Part shown: one piece after another, positions 18,475 to 25,734 of the stretch
Layout: each line of letters opens with the position of its first letter
Position numbering within the stretch: the first letter of the stretch is position 1
From: Pseudomonas sp. Fl4BN1
GTDB taxonomy: Bacteria; Pseudomonadota; Gammaproteobacteria; Pseudomonadales; Pseudomonadaceae
DNA length: 64,000 nucleotides
Direction: 5' to 3'
NCBI RefSeq assembly: GCF_009908285.1
Contig: NZ_JAAARM010000005.1
Span: 124,001-188,000, forward strand
The notes under the pieces: model-generated
Databases searched by the model: none
Seen by the model: the letters and a program-made list of their open reading frames with translations, nothing else
Told to the model about the DNA's origin: nothing
Program-made: the position numbers and the translations under genes

Positions 18475-19686
18475 TTGAAAGAGAAGCTCACCGCCAAGCT
18501 GCTGGCGTCCCTGCAGATAACCGGCCAGGAATATGAGGTCCACGATACCACCGTCGGCGGTCTGTTCGTGCGCGTCACTGCCGCCGGCGCCAAGTCCTAT
18601 GTAGTGACCTGGGCCAGGGGCCGCAAGAAGACATTGGGTCGCATTGGCATACTGACGTTGGAGCAAGCGCGAGCGGAAGCTACTCAATATCTCGCAGAGG
18701 CAAGAACCCTGGGGGAACCGCTAGCCGTTACCCAAGAACGTAAAGGCGCTACCCTCCCCTCCTTACGCGAGTTCATCGATGACAAATACATGCCTTGGTT
18801 CAAGACGCACCACAAAGGGCATGAAAAAACGCTGCACACGCTCGACCACAACTTCGAAGCAATCATGCCCCAGCGCCTCGACGCAATCACCGGCCGCGAC
18901 CTGGACCAGATCCGTACAGGTTGGATGCAGTCGGGCAACAAGCCGTCGACGGTCAACCGCAAAATGGGCTCTATCAGCGGCGTATTCAGCAGAGCCGTTG
19001 AATGGGAGTACATCGATGCACACCCGATGGACAGGCTCAAAGCCTTAAAGGTCGACTCGATGGGACTGGTCCGCTACTTAGATGCTGAAGAGACCAAACG
19101 ACTTCGGGAAGCACTCGACGCCCGTCAAGACGAGGCGCGGGTGGAGCGCGAGAGTGCTAACAAGTGGAGAGCGGATCGCGGCAAGGAACTGATGCCGAGC
19201 TTGCTGCAGGTCCCATTCACCGACCACCTAAAGCCTATGGTCCTGGTATCGCTGAATACAGGCATGAGACGTGGAGAGCTGTTCGACCTGAAATGGTCCG
19301 CGGTGAACTTCCAAACGAAGACGATTACTGCCGCCGGCGCCACAACCAAAACAAGCGACACACGACACATCCCTATGAACAAGGAAACGGTGCGTGTGTT
19401 GGAGGAATGGAAGAAGCTGGCCGGCAAATCTCGATACGTCTTCCCGAGTCAGGAAGGCGGCCGTCTGGAGGACGTTAAAAGCGCCTGGCTCAAGCTGCTA
19501 GAGCGAGCCAATATCGAGGGCTTTCGCTGGCACGATATGCGCCACGACTTCGCGTCACGCTTGGTAATGGCCGGAGTGCCACTTAACACGGTGCGGGATC
19601 TGCTGGGGCACGCTGATATCAAGATGACGCTGAGATATGCCCATCTCGCGCCCGGCACAAAAGCTGCTGCTGTAGAGCTAATTTAA
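18475..19686 (+). CDS. int: Tyrosine site-specific integrase
   Basis: It catalyses insertion and excision at tRNA-Arg(CCU). It is 403 aa from TTG 18475; TTG 18445 would add 10 residues but lies in the arm repeat. It has an N-terminal arm-binding domain, a SAM-like core-binding domain (about 100-190), and a catalytic domain with Arg in NTGMRRGELFDLKW, Lys in TTKTSDTRHIPM, HDMRHDFASRLV, LGHADIKMTLRYAHL with His and the Tyr nucleophile. The active site is complete, so the element may still be mobile. Confidence 0.95.
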   Translation: MKEKLTAKLLASLQITGQEYEVHDTTVGGLFVRVTAAGAKSYVVTWARGRKKTLGRIGILTLEQARAEATQYLAEARTLGEPLAVTQERKGATLPSLREFIDDKYMPWFKTHHKGHEKTLHTLDHNFEAIMPQRLDAITGRDLDQIRTGWMQSGNKPSTVNRKMGSISGVFSRAVEWEYIDAHPMDRLKALKVDSMGLVRYLDAEETKRLREALDARQDEARVERESANKWRADRGKELMPSLLQVPFTDHLKPMVLVSLNTGMRRGELFDLKWSAVNFQTKTITAAGATTKTSDTRHIPMNKETVRVLEEWKKLAGKSRYVFPSQEGGRLEDVKSAWLKLLERANIEGFRWHDMRHDFASRLVMAGVPLNTVRDLLGHADIKMTLRYAHLAPGTKAAAVELI

Positions 19687-20180
19687 AAAGGAGGTTCAAA
19701 GGGCACGATAGTACGGCTCTCTTTGTTTTCTTCCATGTGCTCTAACAGGTTGCTCCAGAACATCCGGATGTATCCCCGATCCAGTCGCCCTACACCTTCG
19801 ATCTGCCAATCGGTTCCTATCTTTGCAGCCCCCTTATCCAGAAACACCGGGGATGCCTTGATGGTTTCCCAGATTCGCTGCTCTTCGTACGTGAGAAGGT
19901 TAGGGAGGTGGTAGCAAAGGTTTATAAATCTTTCGCTTTCGTCCGTAGACCACACCTCGGTTACGGCACTAGCTACCGACCAACTCTCTGTGTTCCCACC
20001 ATCATGAAATGGGACGTCAAGATCAAAAACCAACGCCTCGACTGCAGCCTCTACCACCCCAGTAATTGACTGCCGTTTCACCCGAGATATGACATCAATC
20101 GTGAATTTGACCTTCGGGTCTAACCGGAGGGTGAGTGTTTCTGTCTTTCGCGATCCTTGATTGGGTTTGTTCTTGGCCAT
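19683..20180 (-). CDS. Ribbon-helix-helix-like protein, unknown function
   Basis: It is 165 aa from MAKNKPNQGS, with CGGAG 8 nt upstream. Residues about 12-45 (TETLTLRLDPKVKFTIDVIS, then RVKRQSITGVVEAAVEALV) look like a ribbon-helix-helix DNA-binding unit. The remaining ~115 residues are unrecognised. It is convergent with the integrase and overlaps its stop codon by 4 bp. It could be a repressor of the element or part of a small cargo system. Confidence 0.65.
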   Translation of the reverse strand: MAKNKPNQGSRKTETLTLRLDPKVKFTIDVISRVKRQSITGVVEAAVEALVFDLDVPFHDGGNTESWSVASAVTEVWSTDESERFINLCYHLPNLLTYEEQRIWETIKASPVFLDKGAAKIGTDWQIEGVGRLDRGYIRMFWSNLLEHMEENKESRTIVPFEPPF

Positions 20181-20342
20181 TTCAGAATCTCCGAGCCATA
20201 AATCGAGCGGCAATCCTAATCCGTACGTCCGACCGAGTCCATACGTTCATACAAATCATGTAGCATCAGTTGACGTACAGTATTCAATCAAACTAGGATT
20301 GATCCACGACCACCCAAATCCTATGGTCGATGGAGAGTCAAA

Positions 20343-20543
20343 ATGCTTGCAGCAGAACAACCAGCAGCCTTGTCCGTTAGCGTCGAAGACGCAGCTCGGA
20401 TCGTGGGATATTCGCGATCGGGCGTTTATGAGTTGATTGCCAAGGGAGAAATCAAAACGTTCAAGCTTGGCCGGCGTCGCTTGATTTTGATGACCGAACT
20501 TAAGGTTTGGATTGAGCGGGCAGCGAAAGAAGGTGCGCGATGA
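20343..20543 (+). CDS. Excisionase-type / AlpA-like HTH protein
   Basis: It is 66 aa. A MerR-like winged HTH of the excisionase family fills most of the protein (SVEDAARIVGYSRSGVYELI, KGEIKTFKLGRRRLILMTEL). GGAG lies 7 nt before the ATG. Such proteins bend DNA for excision or activate integrase. It is the first of four genes joined by ATGA overlaps. Confidence 0.8.
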   Translation: MLAAEQPAALSVSVEDAARIVGYSRSGVYELIAKGEIKTFKLGRRRLILMTELKVWIERAAKEGAR

Positions 20544-20728
20544 TCTTGGAATTTACCGATAACGAGCAGCTGATGCTTCAGTCCGCCTGCGACACGTTCC
20601 GGGCCTTGCAGGGGATGAGCACCACTACCACCAAATACGAACGACTGTACAAGCGCTGGGAGGAGGAGAAATCCGCCGTCCTATGGCTTGTTCTAAGTCG
20701 CTTCGTCGACGAGCCGAGCGACAAATGA
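20540..20728 (+). CDS. Small protein of unknown function
   Basis: It is 62 aa and starts in the stop codon of the excisionase-like gene (ATGA at 20540-20543). It is helical and charged (SACDTFRALQGMSTTTTKYE, LYKRWEEEKSAVLWLVLS). No motif is recognised. Translational coupling to both neighbours supports it as a real gene. Confidence 0.65.
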   Translation: MILEFTDNEQLMLQSACDTFRALQGMSTTTTKYERLYKRWEEEKSAVLWLVLSRFVDEPSDK

Positions 20729-20835
20729 TCAGGGAGAAATTGCGCAGGAACGCGCGAGAAGTTGCCAAGGCGGTGCGGGAACACCGCCTAGGCGAAAACA
20801 CACTGGATAGCACCAACGTGAAGGGCAAACTATGA
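20725..20835 (+). CDS. 36-aa basic peptide in an overlapping gene chain
   Basis: It starts at ATG 20725, inside the TGA of the gene before it, and ends at TGA 20833-20835, inside which the next ATG lies. The product (MIREKLRRNAREVAKAVREH, then RLGENTLDSTNVKGKL) is strongly basic and helical. At this length coding potential cannot be judged alone; the exact ATGA junctions on both sides are the support. Confidence 0.6.
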   Translation: MIREKLRRNAREVAKAVREHRLGENTLDSTNVKGKL

Positions 20836-21068
20836 CACGCCATTCTTCAACTGAGCAAGACCGCAAGATGATCGACGCGCTGAGAAACGGCCCGATCACC
20901 TCTGTCGAGGCCGCCCAGGCACTCGACATCGTTCAACCACCAAGCACCATCCGCCGCCTCAGGAAAAAGGGGCACGAAATCCAGACCTACTGGACGCATC
21001 AGTCCACCGAGCCGGGGCGGCCGCCTCACCGCGTCGCCAAGTACATCCTCATGCGCGAAGCGTCGTAA
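20832..21068 (+). CDS. Winged HTH protein
   Basis: It is 78 aa, starting ATGA-overlapped with the 36-aa gene. A helix-turn-helix is visible (RNGPITSVEAAQALDIVQPP, STIRRLRKKGHEIQTYW), followed by a basic wing. This type is common in phages upstream of replication genes. It is last in the four-gene chain and is followed by a strong hairpin. Confidence 0.75.
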   Translation: MTRHSSTEQDRKMIDALRNGPITSVEAAQALDIVQPPSTIRRLRKKGHEIQTYWTHQSTEPGRPPHRVAKYILMREAS

Positions 21069-21077
21069 ACCAGAAAA

Positions 21078-21111
21078 GCGGGGGTGTCCTCAGTTTTGAG
21101 GACACCCCCGC
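21078..21111 (+). terminator. Strong 15-bp hairpin, terminator or operator
   Basis: A perfect 15-bp stem (GCGGGGGTGTCCTCA / TGAGGACACCCCCGC) with loop GTTT follows the HTH gene. No T run follows, so simple Rho-independent termination is doubtful. Its inner 18 bp (21085-21102) recur exactly at 23441-23458, which suggests a protein-binding site. Confidence 0.55.
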
Positions 21112-21168
21112 GCCTGCCTGTGAACTACTGGTTTGGTTACCCAGCCGGATTACGCTGAGGTCGATTCA

Positions 21169-21969
21169 GTGGAATGCCTAGCCACAAAACTACTTAGCCG
21201 TGGGGACACGGTTAGCATCGAGCTTGGGCAGCTCGCCATTCAACCGGCGAGCGGCAAACCCGTACCGCCTGAGTGGATGGATCAAAAAGCACTGGAGATT
21301 TGCCGATCGGTACTGGCGGCAATTGGAGTCGATGCATTCAGGTATGAAGGCTACAGCACGGGCCGGTACGGAGAGCACAAATCGGCCGGCGTGACCCTTC
21401 GCTTCACATCGGTACTGACTGGCGAAACTGCCTACGCCATTTTCAATGTGGACCTGACCCGCAAACGTACAACGGTAGGAGGCAAAGCTGGCGCACCTCT
21501 TCCAGCCGGTGAGTTCCGTGTCGGCAAGCGAAGCCAGTTTTGCAAGTTCTGGCAGGGCGCTGGTCTACCACTGCCTGAGCGGATGCAGCGGTTCCACAAG
21601 TGCATGGGAAAGCTGTCCAGCATCTTGCTGACTGGCGAGGTGAAAAAGGACCGGCTTAATGTGCAGTCTCTCCAACCCGTGATCATCACCGCAGACCAAG
21701 CGCGCCTAGCAGTTCTAGGGCACAACTTGGGCACAACTGAGGCACAACTAGGGCACAAGGAGGGCACAACGTCAGGGCACAAGGAAACAGCGCAAACCCA
21801 TGCACTGCACGGGTTACAGCCGATTCGAACTACGTGTGTTTCAAACTACGAAAACAAGTTAACAAGAAGGGACGATAACAAGACAGCCTCGATAACTGAT
21901 TTACCTACCCCTAAGTCTCCTCAGGATCAGAGTGTTGATGAGTGGTTGGAGGCGTACAGCTCCACCTGA
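21169..21969 (+). CDS. Putative replication protein with nested iterons
   Basis: It is 266 aa from GTG 21169, which has GAGG 8 nt upstream; TTG 21133 would add 12 residues. The N-terminal ~190 residues form a domain I do not recognise. Residues around 185-210 are low-complexity (LGHNLGTTEAQLGHKEGTTS), because the DNA there is an iteron array. The C-terminus is polar. An origin nested inside an initiator gene is the arrangement of lambda O, which is the basis for the call. No helicase motif is present. Confidence 0.5.
   Translation: MECLATKLLSRGDTVSIELGQLAIQPASGKPVPPEWMDQKALEICRSVLAAIGVDAFRYEGYSTGRYGEHKSAGVTLRFTSVLTGETAYAIFNVDLTRKRTTVGGKAGAPLPAGEFRVGKRSQFCKFWQGAGLPLPERMQRFHKCMGKLSSILLTGEVKKDRLNVQSLQPVIITADQARLAVLGHNLGTTEAQLGHKEGTTSGHKETAQTHALHGLQPIRTTCVSNYENKLTRRDDNKTASITDLPTPKSPQDQSVDEWLEAYSST
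21717..21782 (+). repeat. Iteron array: six GGCACAA units, candidate replication origin
   Basis: GGCACAA starts at 21719, 21730, 21741, 21752, 21763 and 21776. The spacing is 11, 11, 11, 11 and 13 bp, so all units face one side of the helix. The following ~120 bp are relatively A/T-rich (runs such as CAAACTACGAAAACAAG), as expected of an unwinding element. It lies inside a coding frame. Confidence 0.65.
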
Positions 21970-22009
21970 TCCACTTTGCCGAGATGGCACCAACCGCCCG
22001 CCAATGAAA

Positions 22010-22042
22010 AAGGGCACCACCCTGTTACGGGGTAGTGCCCTT
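22010..22042 (-). terminator. Terminator for the 22.0-22.8 kb minus-strand genes
   Basis: AAGGGCACCACCC, loop TGTTAC, then GGGGTAGTGCCCTT. On the minus strand it ends in TTTTT. It lies 26 bp beyond the stop of the minus-strand gene and also between convergent units. Confidence 0.75.
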
Positions 22043-22067
22043 GATACAACGAACGCTTCGTAGTTGT

Positions 22068-22319
22068 TCAGTCAATTCCTTCGCGGTCCACCTCCAAGAG
22101 TTGCCCGTAGTCCTCGATGAAGCAGTCGACGACGTTGGCGTGGTCCATTGCAACGAATGCACCGAGCGAGGCCAGACGCGCCTGGTTGGAGCGTTGCGGT
22201 GCAGAATCCTTGAGAGCGATCATCAGCGCCTCCAGTTGCTGCAGGATCTCCTGACAGCCCCGCAAATGCTCGAAAGCATCAGACGCGACGTTGCGCACAG
22301 ACTTGTCGGCGGCAGTCAT
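22068..22319 (-). CDS. Small phage-type protein, unknown function
   Basis: It is 83 aa and helical (SDAFEHLRGCQEILQQLEAL). It starts ATGA-overlapped with the upstream gene. There are no recognised motifs. The position in a minus-strand set of three short genes opposite the replication gene suggests an element regulatory module. Confidence 0.55.
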   Translation of the reverse strand: MTAADKSVRNVASDAFEHLRGCQEILQQLEALMIALKDSAPQRSNQARLASLGAFVAMDHANVVDCFIEDYGQLLEVDREGID

Positions 22320-22501
22320 GCTGCACCCCCTACGCTCAGCCCGCTGAACGCTAGAGCGACCGGGAGAACCTTCACGCTGATGTCACCGAGTATCTTCAGC
22401 GGTGCCAACTGGGCCAGCTTGATATTGGCCGGCAGTACCATGGTGGTGATGACCTGACCGTGCGCGTCCAAAATTTGGATGATATTCTGTTTAAATTGCA
22501 T
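22316..22501 (-). CDS. Small protein, unknown function
   Basis: It is 61 aa from MQFKQNIIQILDAHGQV, with AAGG 8 nt upstream. It is rich in hydrophobic residues (VLPANIKLAQLAPLKILGDI), ending GLSVGGAA. It overlaps the downstream 83-aa gene by ATGA. No motif is recognised. Confidence 0.55.
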   Translation of the reverse strand: MQFKQNIIQILDAHGQVITTMVLPANIKLAQLAPLKILGDISVKVLPVALAFSGLSVGGAA

Positions 22502-22622
22502 GGCGTGTACCTTCAAGTTTCGTCGTGTGATAGCCGGCCCGGTGGTTGCACACCGGGTTGGCACCTCTTTTGAGATGGCCCAAATCTGGGTCATCGATTC
22601 AATCGGCGAAACTTTTCGCCGG

Positions 22623-22841
22623 TTACTGCTTACCCTTCTCGCTGATCCAACCCGCCGCCCAGCTCAAGGGGTCTTTCGACTCCATCGGCTTGAGTGGCTT
22701 CCCGTCGCGTGCTGCCTGCTTACCCTCCTGCTCCGTCTCCGTGTGAATCCACACCGTGGTGTTCTTGTAGCCCGCCGCTTTCTGTCGCTCCTTGAATGCT
22801 CGTTGGCGCAGTGTGTTCGGGTTTTCTGGGTTGTCTGCCAT
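22623..22841 (-). CDS. Small DNA-binding-like protein
   Basis: It is 72 aa with GAGGAG 5 nt before the ATG. The N-terminal half (NTLRQRAFKERQKAAGYKN, TTVWIHTETE) resembles short Arc/ribbon-helix-helix-type proteins of phages, in which TTVWI would be the strand. Two TTACCGGTAA palindromes lie directly upstream, consistent with an autoregulated repressor. Function is inferred only. Confidence 0.6.
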   Translation of the reverse strand: MADNPENPNTLRQRAFKERQKAAGYKNTTVWIHTETEQEGKQAARDGKPLKPMESKDPLSWAAGWISEKGKQ

Positions 22842-22853
22842 CTGAACTCCTCA

Positions 22854-22896
22854 TTACCGGTAACGTGAAACCATAATGTCACTCCATTACCGGTAA
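22854..22896. promoter_or_regulatory. Paired TTACCGGTAA operators
   Basis: Perfect 10-bp palindromes lie at 22854-22863 and 22887-22896. Each is embedded in the 14-bp repeat CATTACCGGTAACG, with centres 33 bp apart, close to three helical turns. They sit immediately upstream of the 22623-22841 gene, the first overlapping its ribosome-site region. Confidence 0.65.
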
Positions 22897-22898
22897 CG

Positions 22899-23221
22899 CA
22901 ATGGGTGGGTGAAAAATAATTGCAGCCCCCAAAATGCTACGTCCGTAGCAGTTCCCGAATGCTTGGGAGCTGGCCCCAGCTTTGGGGGATGGAGATGCCG
23001 GAAGGATTTCCGTTATCTACCCGGGTGCTGGGTAGTTTCGTACACGACTGGTCCACGCTTCGTGCTGAGCTGAAATCACAGCCGAGCGCCACGGACATCT
23101 ACCGGAATGCCGGTAGTTTCGCGAGCAAGTCGTAAAAGGGTTCGATTTTAAATCTGACCCTTCTGGATTTGATATCCGGAAGTTCGTCCGGACCTTCTCC
23201 ACCAATGGTGGAATACCTCGC
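22899..23221. other. Gene-poor 323-bp region with twin palindromes
   Basis: No convincing gene. It holds two related imperfect palindromes, 23015-23040 (ATCTACCCGGGTGCTGGGTA...) and 23097-23121 (ATCTACCGGAATGCCGGTAG...), both ending in GTTTCG and 82 bp apart. A further AGCTGG/CCAGCT inverted pair is near 22970. It may carry operators or a small RNA. Confidence 0.45.
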
Positions 23222-23425
23222 TTATAGCCGCATCTGCCGGATGACCTGACGCGGATCGGCACCGGCGGATATTGCTGAGATGGCGTCCTTGGTCAACTGG
23301 TCCAGGGCCTGCTGTTCGAATGCCTCGGCCATTGAGGCGGCCTTGCGCACGATCAGCAGCGCCAGTTCTGGCGGGAATGCGGTCTTGGATGGGTCGGGCA
23401 GGTAATCGCAATCGATGACTGACAT
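23222..23425 (-). CDS. Small phage-type protein, unknown function
   Basis: It is 67 aa from MSVIDCDYLPDPSKTAF, with AGGAG 5 nt before the ATG. It is helical and acidic (LALLIVRKAASMAEAFEQQA, DAISAISAGADPRQVIRQM). The 18-bp palindrome at 23441 lies in its promoter/leader. No family is recognised. Confidence 0.6.
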   Translation of the reverse strand: MSVIDCDYLPDPSKTAFPPELALLIVRKAASMAEAFEQQALDQLTKDAISAISAGADPRQVIRQMRL

Positions 23426-23440
23426 AGGGGCTCCTGGGAA

Positions 23441-23458
23441 TGTCCTCAGTTTTGAGGA
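23441..23458. promoter_or_regulatory. 18-bp palindromic operator, second copy
   Basis: TGTCCTCAGTTTTGAGGA is identical to 21085-21102, with arms TCCTCA/TGAGGA around GTTT. Here it has a short arm and no G/C-rich stem, so it is not a terminator. It lies 16-33 bp upstream of the 23425 start codon. Confidence 0.6.
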
Positions 23459-23467
23459 TATTGCCAC

Positions 23468-23774
23468 GCCAATGCAGGTGAAAACGCTACAAAATCACGA
23501 AAAGACAGGAAATTATCGCGCTGTGTGACGATTTGGTCTCACTGAGACGGTTTGGTCTATCTGGCAGATCGGGAGTGATTCCGATTTTCTCGGTACTCAG
23601 CCCGGGCGTTGCGAGACAGACCATATGAGCCGAATCGGACCGTAGGGCCTGACTGGCCGGTAACGCTTCTAACGTTACTTTACCGTTACCTAACGTGCGC
23701 TCTCCGGCATTGCCATTGCGCGCCACCTGGGCAACCATGAGGATTCTTGACAGACCCTAGACAGATTCCAGCCC
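23468..23774. other. Regulatory-looking 307-bp region before the DUF2280 gene
   Basis: No gene is supported. A TTTGGTCT direct repeat flanks the palindrome GTCTCACTGAGAC near 23535-23560. TAACG occurs at 23661, 23670 (as TAACGTTA) and 23691, with inverted CGTTA at 23684, all in 35 bp. This reads as a late promoter or operator cluster upstream of the terminase-like gene. Confidence 0.45.
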
Positions 23775-24224
23775 ATGGCCGCGCTTAACAACGAAATCAA
23801 AGCCTTCATCGTTCAGTCCCTGGCGTGCTTCGACTCGCCCTCACAGGTCGCAACGGCCGTCAGGGAAGGTTTCGGCGTGGTCGTGTCGCGGCAGCACGTC
23901 GAAGCCCACGACCCAACCCGCAAGAGCAGCAAGGGCCTGGCGAAGCGCTGGGTGACGCTGTTCGAAGACACCAGAAACGGTTTCAGGTCTGAGGTCGTCA
24001 AGGAGCCGATCGCTAACCGGTCCATGAGGCTGCGTGCGCTTGGGCGAATGCATGAAGAGGCCGAGGCACGTGGGCACATTGTGATGGCCATGAAGCTACT
24101 GGAGCAGGCAGCCAAGGAGTGCGGCGACATCTACACCAGCCGCAGGGCCAAGACCGACGGCCAGGCCTGTCCCGCAGGTCGCGTGGAGGTTGAATTCGTC
24201 CTGGCGCCGCACAAGGACGCCTGA
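23775..24224 (+). CDS. DUF2280 protein, small-terminase-like
   Basis: It is 149 aa. The family signature is nearly end to end: NEIKAFIVQSLACFDSPSQV, EGFGVVVSRQHVEAHDP, IANRSMRLRALGRM, LLEQAAKECGDIYTSRR. DUF2280 genes usually sit directly upstream of a large terminase in prophages and probably recognise DNA for packaging. No large terminase follows here, so the protein may redirect a helper phage's terminase. That role is inference. Confidence 0.85.
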   Translation: MAALNNEIKAFIVQSLACFDSPSQVATAVREGFGVVVSRQHVEAHDPTRKSSKGLAKRWVTLFEDTRNGFRSEVVKEPIANRSMRLRALGRMHEEAEARGHIVMAMKLLEQAAKECGDIYTSRRAKTDGQACPAGRVEVEFVLAPHKDA

Positions 24225-24691
24225 CAGCAGGTCGGAGCAGGTATTCCCCCATTGGGGAAACACCCCATGAAAGCCCAACCCCCAATGGGGGATGAACACA
24301 AATCGACGACCATTCGACGACTGCTCGACGACCGATCAGCGAAAACCGAGATGCGTCCAAATCTGGACACATCAAATCCGCGCCACGTTTTCATATCTCG
24401 CAAAACGTGGCGCGAGAACCTGATCTACCGAAATGGGATGTCAGCCCTCCCCGCTCCATCCTCAATCTGAGTTCGGACTGAGCCGGAAACCCGGCCCTGT
24501 ATCATTTTGGCTGATGCAGACTTACTGCAACAAAATCCACCTCTCCAATCCCACCAAAACCAACTATTTCAGTCCGGTTCCGTCCACCTACGTGTAACAC
24601 ATGAGGTGCACCCTAAAAGCACTGGATATGCGCCCAGATACTGCCTAATGTGAGCTTTGCAAGGCTTTCAACAGCTCACAGAGGATTGATC
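24225..24691. other. 467-bp non-coding region with two large inverted repeats
   Basis: CCCCCATTGGGG (24246-24257) pairs perfectly with CCCCAATGGGGG (24280-24291). GCGCCACGTTTT (24380-24391) pairs with AAAACGTGGCGC (24402-24413) around a 10-nt loop. Reading frames here are short and start-poor. Candidates: packaging site, attenuator or structured RNA. A ribosome site GAGG at 24681 belongs to the next gene. Confidence 0.5.
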
Positions 24692-24868
24692 ATGTCAGTC
24701 AGCGCCAGCACTACCAAACCCCGTGGCCCACAAGCCAAGCCCACCCGCGCCGAAATCAATGCCGCGTGGGGCCGCCTGCGTTCAGCCGCCGAACAAGGAA
24801 GCGTTCAAGCAAGCGCTCTGCTGATCGCGCTTGTTGAGAACCGCCCGCTTCACGTCGACGCAGCCTAA
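24692..24868 (+). CDS. Small protein, unknown function
   Basis: It is 58 aa from ATG 24692, with GAGG 7 nt upstream. The N-terminus is basic and Pro-rich (KPRGPQAKPTRAEINAAWG), followed by a short helix (LRSAAEQGSVQASALLIAL). It lies 26 bp before the next gene and is probably co-transcribed with it. No function is recognised. Confidence 0.6.
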   Translation: MSVSASTTKPRGPQAKPTRAEINAAWGRLRSAAEQGSVQASALLIALVENRPLHVDAA

Positions 24869-24894
24869 TCGGCCCACACATCAAAGGTAACTCA

Positions 24895-25731
24895 ATGAAT
24901 ATCGGCAAACGCTCTGTCCTCAAGGTTGGCTTGGCCAACCTGCACTACTCCGAATATGACCACGCTCGGATCGAGGCCCGCACATTCGGCATCCAGCGAC
25001 CAGACGGCACCAAGTGCACCTGGCAAGCCGGCGGCCTGTTCAAGTCGGTGCGCCACCTGCAGGGTCTGGCGTTGGAGACCTTCAAGGATATCGGCGAGGA
25101 AATTCTCTCCGTTCGCAATAACAAAGACCTGAACGCATCCGCTGTAGAGCGCCTGGGTAAGGAGCAGATCGATGGCATAGCGCCAGCGCTCATGCCGGCA
25201 ATGGAAAAGGTGGCCAAGGATATGCTCGCGCTTGCCCAAACTGTCGCCGAGGGCTTCGCGCCGGTTACGCCGCGCGCAAGCTCTGATGTAGTTGGCTTTC
25301 TCGCTGACCAAGAGCTCCGGGCCATCGTGCGCGGACTGAGCCAGGAGGAACGTCGCACATTGGTTACTGAGGCGCGCGCCGGTGGACATCCCGACATCGT
25401 AGAGGCGGTGCTCCGGGCAAACCCGATGCTTTCCGGGCTATCCCCCGATGTCGCCGAAAGCCTGTCGCGTGCAGGTATTGCCGCATCACGCGCCGAGGAC
25501 ATCGAAGATCTCAAGCAAATGCTTGCGGTCTACGACGACGTTCTGGCCACAGCCTCCAATGCCGGCGTTGCACTCAGCGGTATGGTTGCCAATTCGAACG
25601 GGTATACCGGCCGGTTTGAGAAGTGGCGATCGGGCTGCGAAGGCTCCGAAGCGCTTCGCGAATGGCTCGCGAAAATGCCCACCCGCCAATCCGTAAAACC
25701 CGCTCCCGATCAACCCGGCGCAGAGGCTTAA
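24895..25731 (+). CDS. Phage-type protein, unknown function
   Basis: It is 278 aa. The N-terminal ~55 residues look globular (VLKVGLANLHYSEYDHARIE), then a long helical region (ALMPAMEKVAKDMLALAQTV, ELRAIVRGLSQEERRTLVTE). No signal peptide, membrane segment or catalytic motif. It starts the 24.9-27.9 kb run of closely packed genes. I do not recognise it. Confidence 0.65.
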   Translation: MNIGKRSVLKVGLANLHYSEYDHARIEARTFGIQRPDGTKCTWQAGGLFKSVRHLQGLALETFKDIGEEILSVRNNKDLNASAVERLGKEQIDGIAPALMPAMEKVAKDMLALAQTVAEGFAPVTPRASSDVVGFLADQELRAIVRGLSQEERRTLVTEARAGGHPDIVEAVLRANPMLSGLSPDVAESLSRAGIAASRAEDIEDLKQMLAVYDDVLATASNAGVALSGMVANSNGYTGRFEKWRSGCEGSEALREWLAKMPTRQSVKPAPDQPGAEA

Positions 25732-25734
25732 TCA

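Noticed and set aside
21717..21782. CRISPR array
   Set aside because: Units are 7 bp with 4-bp gaps inside a coding frame; there are no spacers of CRISPR length and no cas genes.
22920..23135. 71-codon frame over the twin palindromes
   Set aside because: Its sequence is dominated by the palindromes; no ribosome site at the start and no protein features.
23487..23738. 83-codon minus-strand frame
   Set aside because: It covers the operator-like cluster and ends in an odd composition; a gene here is not supported.
24252..24470. 72-codon frame in the non-coding region
   Set aside because: It runs through both inverted repeats, has no ribosome site, and shows none of the host's GC-rich third-position bias.
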